Shown here one piece after another: positions 6,239-7,876 of a stretch of 7,876 bases of DNA. The notes under the pieces were generated by a model. That model ran no database searches and was not told the origin of the DNA. It saw only the letters and a list, made by a program, of their open reading frames with translations. Each line of letters begins with the position of its first letter. The first letter of the stretch is position 1. Origin of the DNA: an uncultured Collinsella sp. (GTDB taxonomy: Bacteria; Actinomycetota; Coriobacteriia; Coriobacteriales; Coriobacteriaceae); assembly GCA_937926755.1 (NCBI GenBank), contig CALBBA010000235.1, forward strand, positions 1-7,876. The letters are read 5' to 3'. A program made the translations under genes and the position numbers.

Positions 6239-6724
6239 TTAGCGCACGCGCTCGATCTCGACACCGCAGCTTGCCAGGGGAAGACCGACAGGCGCCCAAG
6301 GCTTATCGAGCTTAACGCGCACACCAAGCAGCAAAGGATGACGGCGCAGCAGCATCTGGGCCACACCCTCGGCTGCCGCCTCGATGAGTTTAAACGTATG
6401 CTCGCGCAGATAGCCATCAACATCGTGGCACACCGAGCCGTAGTCAATCGAGGCATCCAGGTTATCGTGCTCCCCCGCCGCGCGCAGGTCGGCATAGAGC
6501 ACCAGAGAAACGATGAACTTCTGACCCAGCGCGTTCTCCTCGGGATACACGCCATGGTTGGCAAAAACCTCAAGGCCGTCAATGACAATACGGTCGGCAT
6601 GGCGAAGGTCGTCATAGCTCACATGGGGTACCGCCGTCGCAGCAGAAATTTCGCCCCTACCACGACGAGCGAGCTCAGCACCCTCGGTCTTGGTGGCATT
6701 CTCAGGCAGTTTTTTGTTACTCAT
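6239..6724 (-). CDS. folB: Dihydroneopterin aldolase
   Basis: FolB converts 7,8-dihydroneopterin to 6-hydroxymethyl-7,8-dihydropterin and glycolaldehyde in folate synthesis. The 161-residue product has the family core from about residue 44: DRIVIDGLEVFANHGVYPEE with the conserved Glu63 in EENALGQ, Tyr95 in DYG, the helix with LIEAAAEG (113-120) and Lys141 in the LDKPWAPV segment, equivalent to the catalytic Lys of S. aureus FolB. Usual length is about 120 residues, so some 40 charged residues at the N-terminus are extra. The ATG at 6724 is kept because GGAG lies nine bases upstream; a GTG at 6622 would give a standard-length protein but has only a weak site. It is the third gene of the folE-HD-folB group, 43 bases after the HD gene, and ends 6 bases from the convergent metallohydrolase gene. 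Confidence 0.92.
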   Translation of the reverse strand: MSNKKLPENATKTEGAELARRGRGEISAATAVPHVSYDDLRHADRIVIDGLEVFANHGVYPEENALGQKFIVSLVLYADLRAAGEHDNLDASIDYGSVCHDVDGYLREHTFKLIEAAAEGVAQMLLRRHPLLLGVRVKLDKPWAPVGLPLASCGVEIERVR

Positions 6725-6767
6725 CGCGATCGTCTCCTTCGTTTAGAACCCCGATCGCGCATACCGG

Positions 6768-7349
6768 CTACACGCGAATCGACAGGTTCTTTTTATCGTC
6801 GCTCCAGTTGCAAGCATTGCGCGCGGGGCATGCAAAGCAGGCGCGTGACGCCTTGTCGGCTGCATAGAGCAGACGCTCAAGCGGTTGGCTGTTCACGCGC
6901 AGCTTTCGATGGCCCAGAATGGCCGTCTTAATGGCTGCGGCATCGGCCGGCTCAAACGCCACGTCATCGGGCATGCCGCCGAGGATCGCATCAGCGACGC
7001 GTTCGCTTGCAACATCATGGGATATACCCGATTCATACTGTTCATCTTTGCCGATATCGTGAAGAAGTGCCGTGGCGTAGATGACCTCGCGGTCAAATTC
7101 GAGCTGTTCCTCGAGATTCTTGATCCACATAATACGGGCAACATCCAGCAGGTGGTCAATACCGTGGCGGCAAAAGATGCGCCCCGATTCCAACCGTGCA
7201 ATGTTGCCCAAGTGCCGCCGGAACAGCCCGTTGGCACAAATATAATCAATGCGAGGCATGGCACCAAAGGGAGTCAGGCCCGAAGCCATAAAACCGCGAC
7301 GCAGTGTTCCCTCGTCCGTATTCGATGTAAAGTCGTTAACGACTCTCAT
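6768..7349 (-). CDS. HD-domain phosphohydrolase in a folate gene cluster, with C-terminal Cys motif
   Basis: This 193-residue protein carries the HD metal-dependent phosphohydrolase fold: His62 in RHGIDHLLDVARI, the His97-Asp98 pair in LLHDIGK, further His111 and His147 (in LGHRKLR), and Asp165 in AADKASR. Such proteins usually hydrolyse phosphate esters of nucleotides. A Cys cluster, CFACPARNAC (171, 174, 180), follows the HD domain and could bind zinc or another metal. The ATG at 7349 is 2 bases after the folE stop with a modest GGGA site, so translation is probably coupled. Internal ATGs at 7289 and 7259 have no visible ribosome binding site, although the conserved part begins near the latter. 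It sits between folE and folB, which suggests a role in pterin triphosphate dephosphorylation; that is inference. No signal or membrane segment is seen. Confidence 0.82.
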   Translation of the reverse strand: MRVVNDFTSNTDEGTLRRGFMASGLTPFGAMPRIDYICANGLFRRHLGNIARLESGRIFCRHGIDHLLDVARIMWIKNLEEQLEFDREVIYATALLHDIGKDEQYESGISHDVASERVADAILGGMPDDVAFEPADAAAIKTAILGHRKLRVNSQPLERLLYAADKASRACFACPARNACNWSDDKKNLSIRV

Positions 7350-7351
7350 AG

Positions 7352-7876
7352 CTAGCGTCCCAGCATCCTAAAGAATCGCTCCTCGAGCGCCGGATCGGTC
7401 TCAAAGACACCGCGGCGGGCGAGCGTTACAGTCTTGGTGCCGGGCTTTTGCACGCCGCGCATGGTCATGCACATATGCTCAGCTTCCATGAGCACAATCG
7501 CTCCCTGGGGAGCGAGATAATCCATGAGAGCGTCGGCAACCTGCGCACACAGCTGCTCCTGCAGCTGCAGACGGCGGGCATAAACCTCAACCGTGCGGGC
7601 GAGCTTGGAAAGCCCAGCCACCCGACCGTTAGGGATATAACCAATGGCGGCCTTGCCATAAAACGGTAGCAGATGATGTTCACACAGCGAATAGAACGTG
7701 ATGTCGCGCTCGATAACCAAATCATTCGAAGCGACAGCAAAGGTTTTGGACAGATGCTCCTCGGCACTCTGGTCCATACCGCCGGCAATCTCGCTATACA
7801 TACGGGCAACGCGTGCCGGCGTCTCCAGCAGCCCCTCACGAGACGGCTCCTCGCCTATACCTTCAAGCAGCAGCTT
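7352..7876 (-). CDS. folE: GTP cyclohydrolase I (N-terminus outside window)
   Basis: FolE converts GTP to 7,8-dihydroneopterin triphosphate and formate, the first step of folate synthesis. The frame is open from the right edge for 174 residues to a TAG at 7352-7354. The visible part begins in the N-terminal helical region (EGLLETPARVARMY), then shows SLCEHHLLPF with zinc ligands Cys65 and His68 and the neighbouring catalytic His67 (visible numbering), GRVAGLSKLARTV, and the HMCMTMRGV segment with the third zinc ligand Cys136. The missing start should be only about 10-20 codons, given the usual length of about 185-200. An internal ATG at 7801 is not the start, because conserved family sequence precedes it. 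It is the first visible gene of the folate group and is followed 2 bases later by the HD gene. Confidence 0.96.
   Translation of the reverse strand, partial: KLLLEGIGEEPSREGLLETPARVARMYSEIAGGMDQSAEEHLSKTFAVASNDLVIERDITFYSLCEHHLLPFYGKAAIGYIPNGRVAGLSKLARTVEVYARRLQLQEQLCAQVADALMDYLAPQGAIVLMEAEHMCMTMRGVQKPGTKTVTLARRGVFETDPALEERFFRMLGR

Noticed and set aside
1..7876. Search for CRISPR repeats, tRNA or rRNA genes, insertion sequences, toxin-antitoxin pairs or phage genes
   Set aside because: No regularly spaced repeats, cloverleaf-like sequences, transposase or integrase motifs were seen by eye; the region is densely filled with housekeeping-type genes.

Overview
The window looks like an ordinary chromosomal segment of a GC-rich actinobacterium. 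The gene content and style (strong C/G third-position preference, tight gene spacing, clear Shine-Dalgarno sites) best suggest class Coriobacteriia, probably Collinsella or a close relative. That assignment is inference from protein flavour, not from a marker gene. No mobile element, tRNA, rRNA or CRISPR array was seen.

Layout from left to right. At 1-303 (+) is the C-terminal part of a ribonuclease HI. At 379-1898 (+) a Gfo/Idh/MocA oxidoreductase and an acylphosphatase with an extra N-terminal segment form a tight pair. At 1960-2340 (+) is a Fur-family regulator that carries every metal ligand expected of a PerR-type peroxide sensor. It ends convergently with a group on the minus strand, which in transcription order holds a SlyD-type FKBP prolyl isomerase (3819-4247), a UreE-like nickel chaperone (3237-3815) and a Cof-type HAD phosphatase (2356-3153). 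A perfect 17-bp inverted repeat lies between the UreE-like gene and the Cof gene. Divergent from slyD, at 4368-5381 (+), is an M19 membrane-dipeptidase homologue without a visible signal peptide. It is followed by a 12-bp hairpin and then a YgjP/DUF45 zinc metallohydrolase (about 5456-6232, +, probable TTG start). The right end, on the minus strand, is a folate gene cluster in the order folE (start outside the window), an HD-domain hydrolase with a C-terminal Cys cluster, and folB (6239-7876).

Two arrangements invite functional reading. FolE makes dihydroneopterin triphosphate and FolB uses dihydroneopterin, so an HD phosphohydrolase lying exactly between them is a good candidate for the dephosphorylation step that joins the two. 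The SlyD-like and UreE-like genes are separated by only 3 bases, which suggests a small nickel-handling unit, although no urease or hydrogenase gene is visible here. Nothing in the window amounts to a clearly new system; these two are the leads worth testing.
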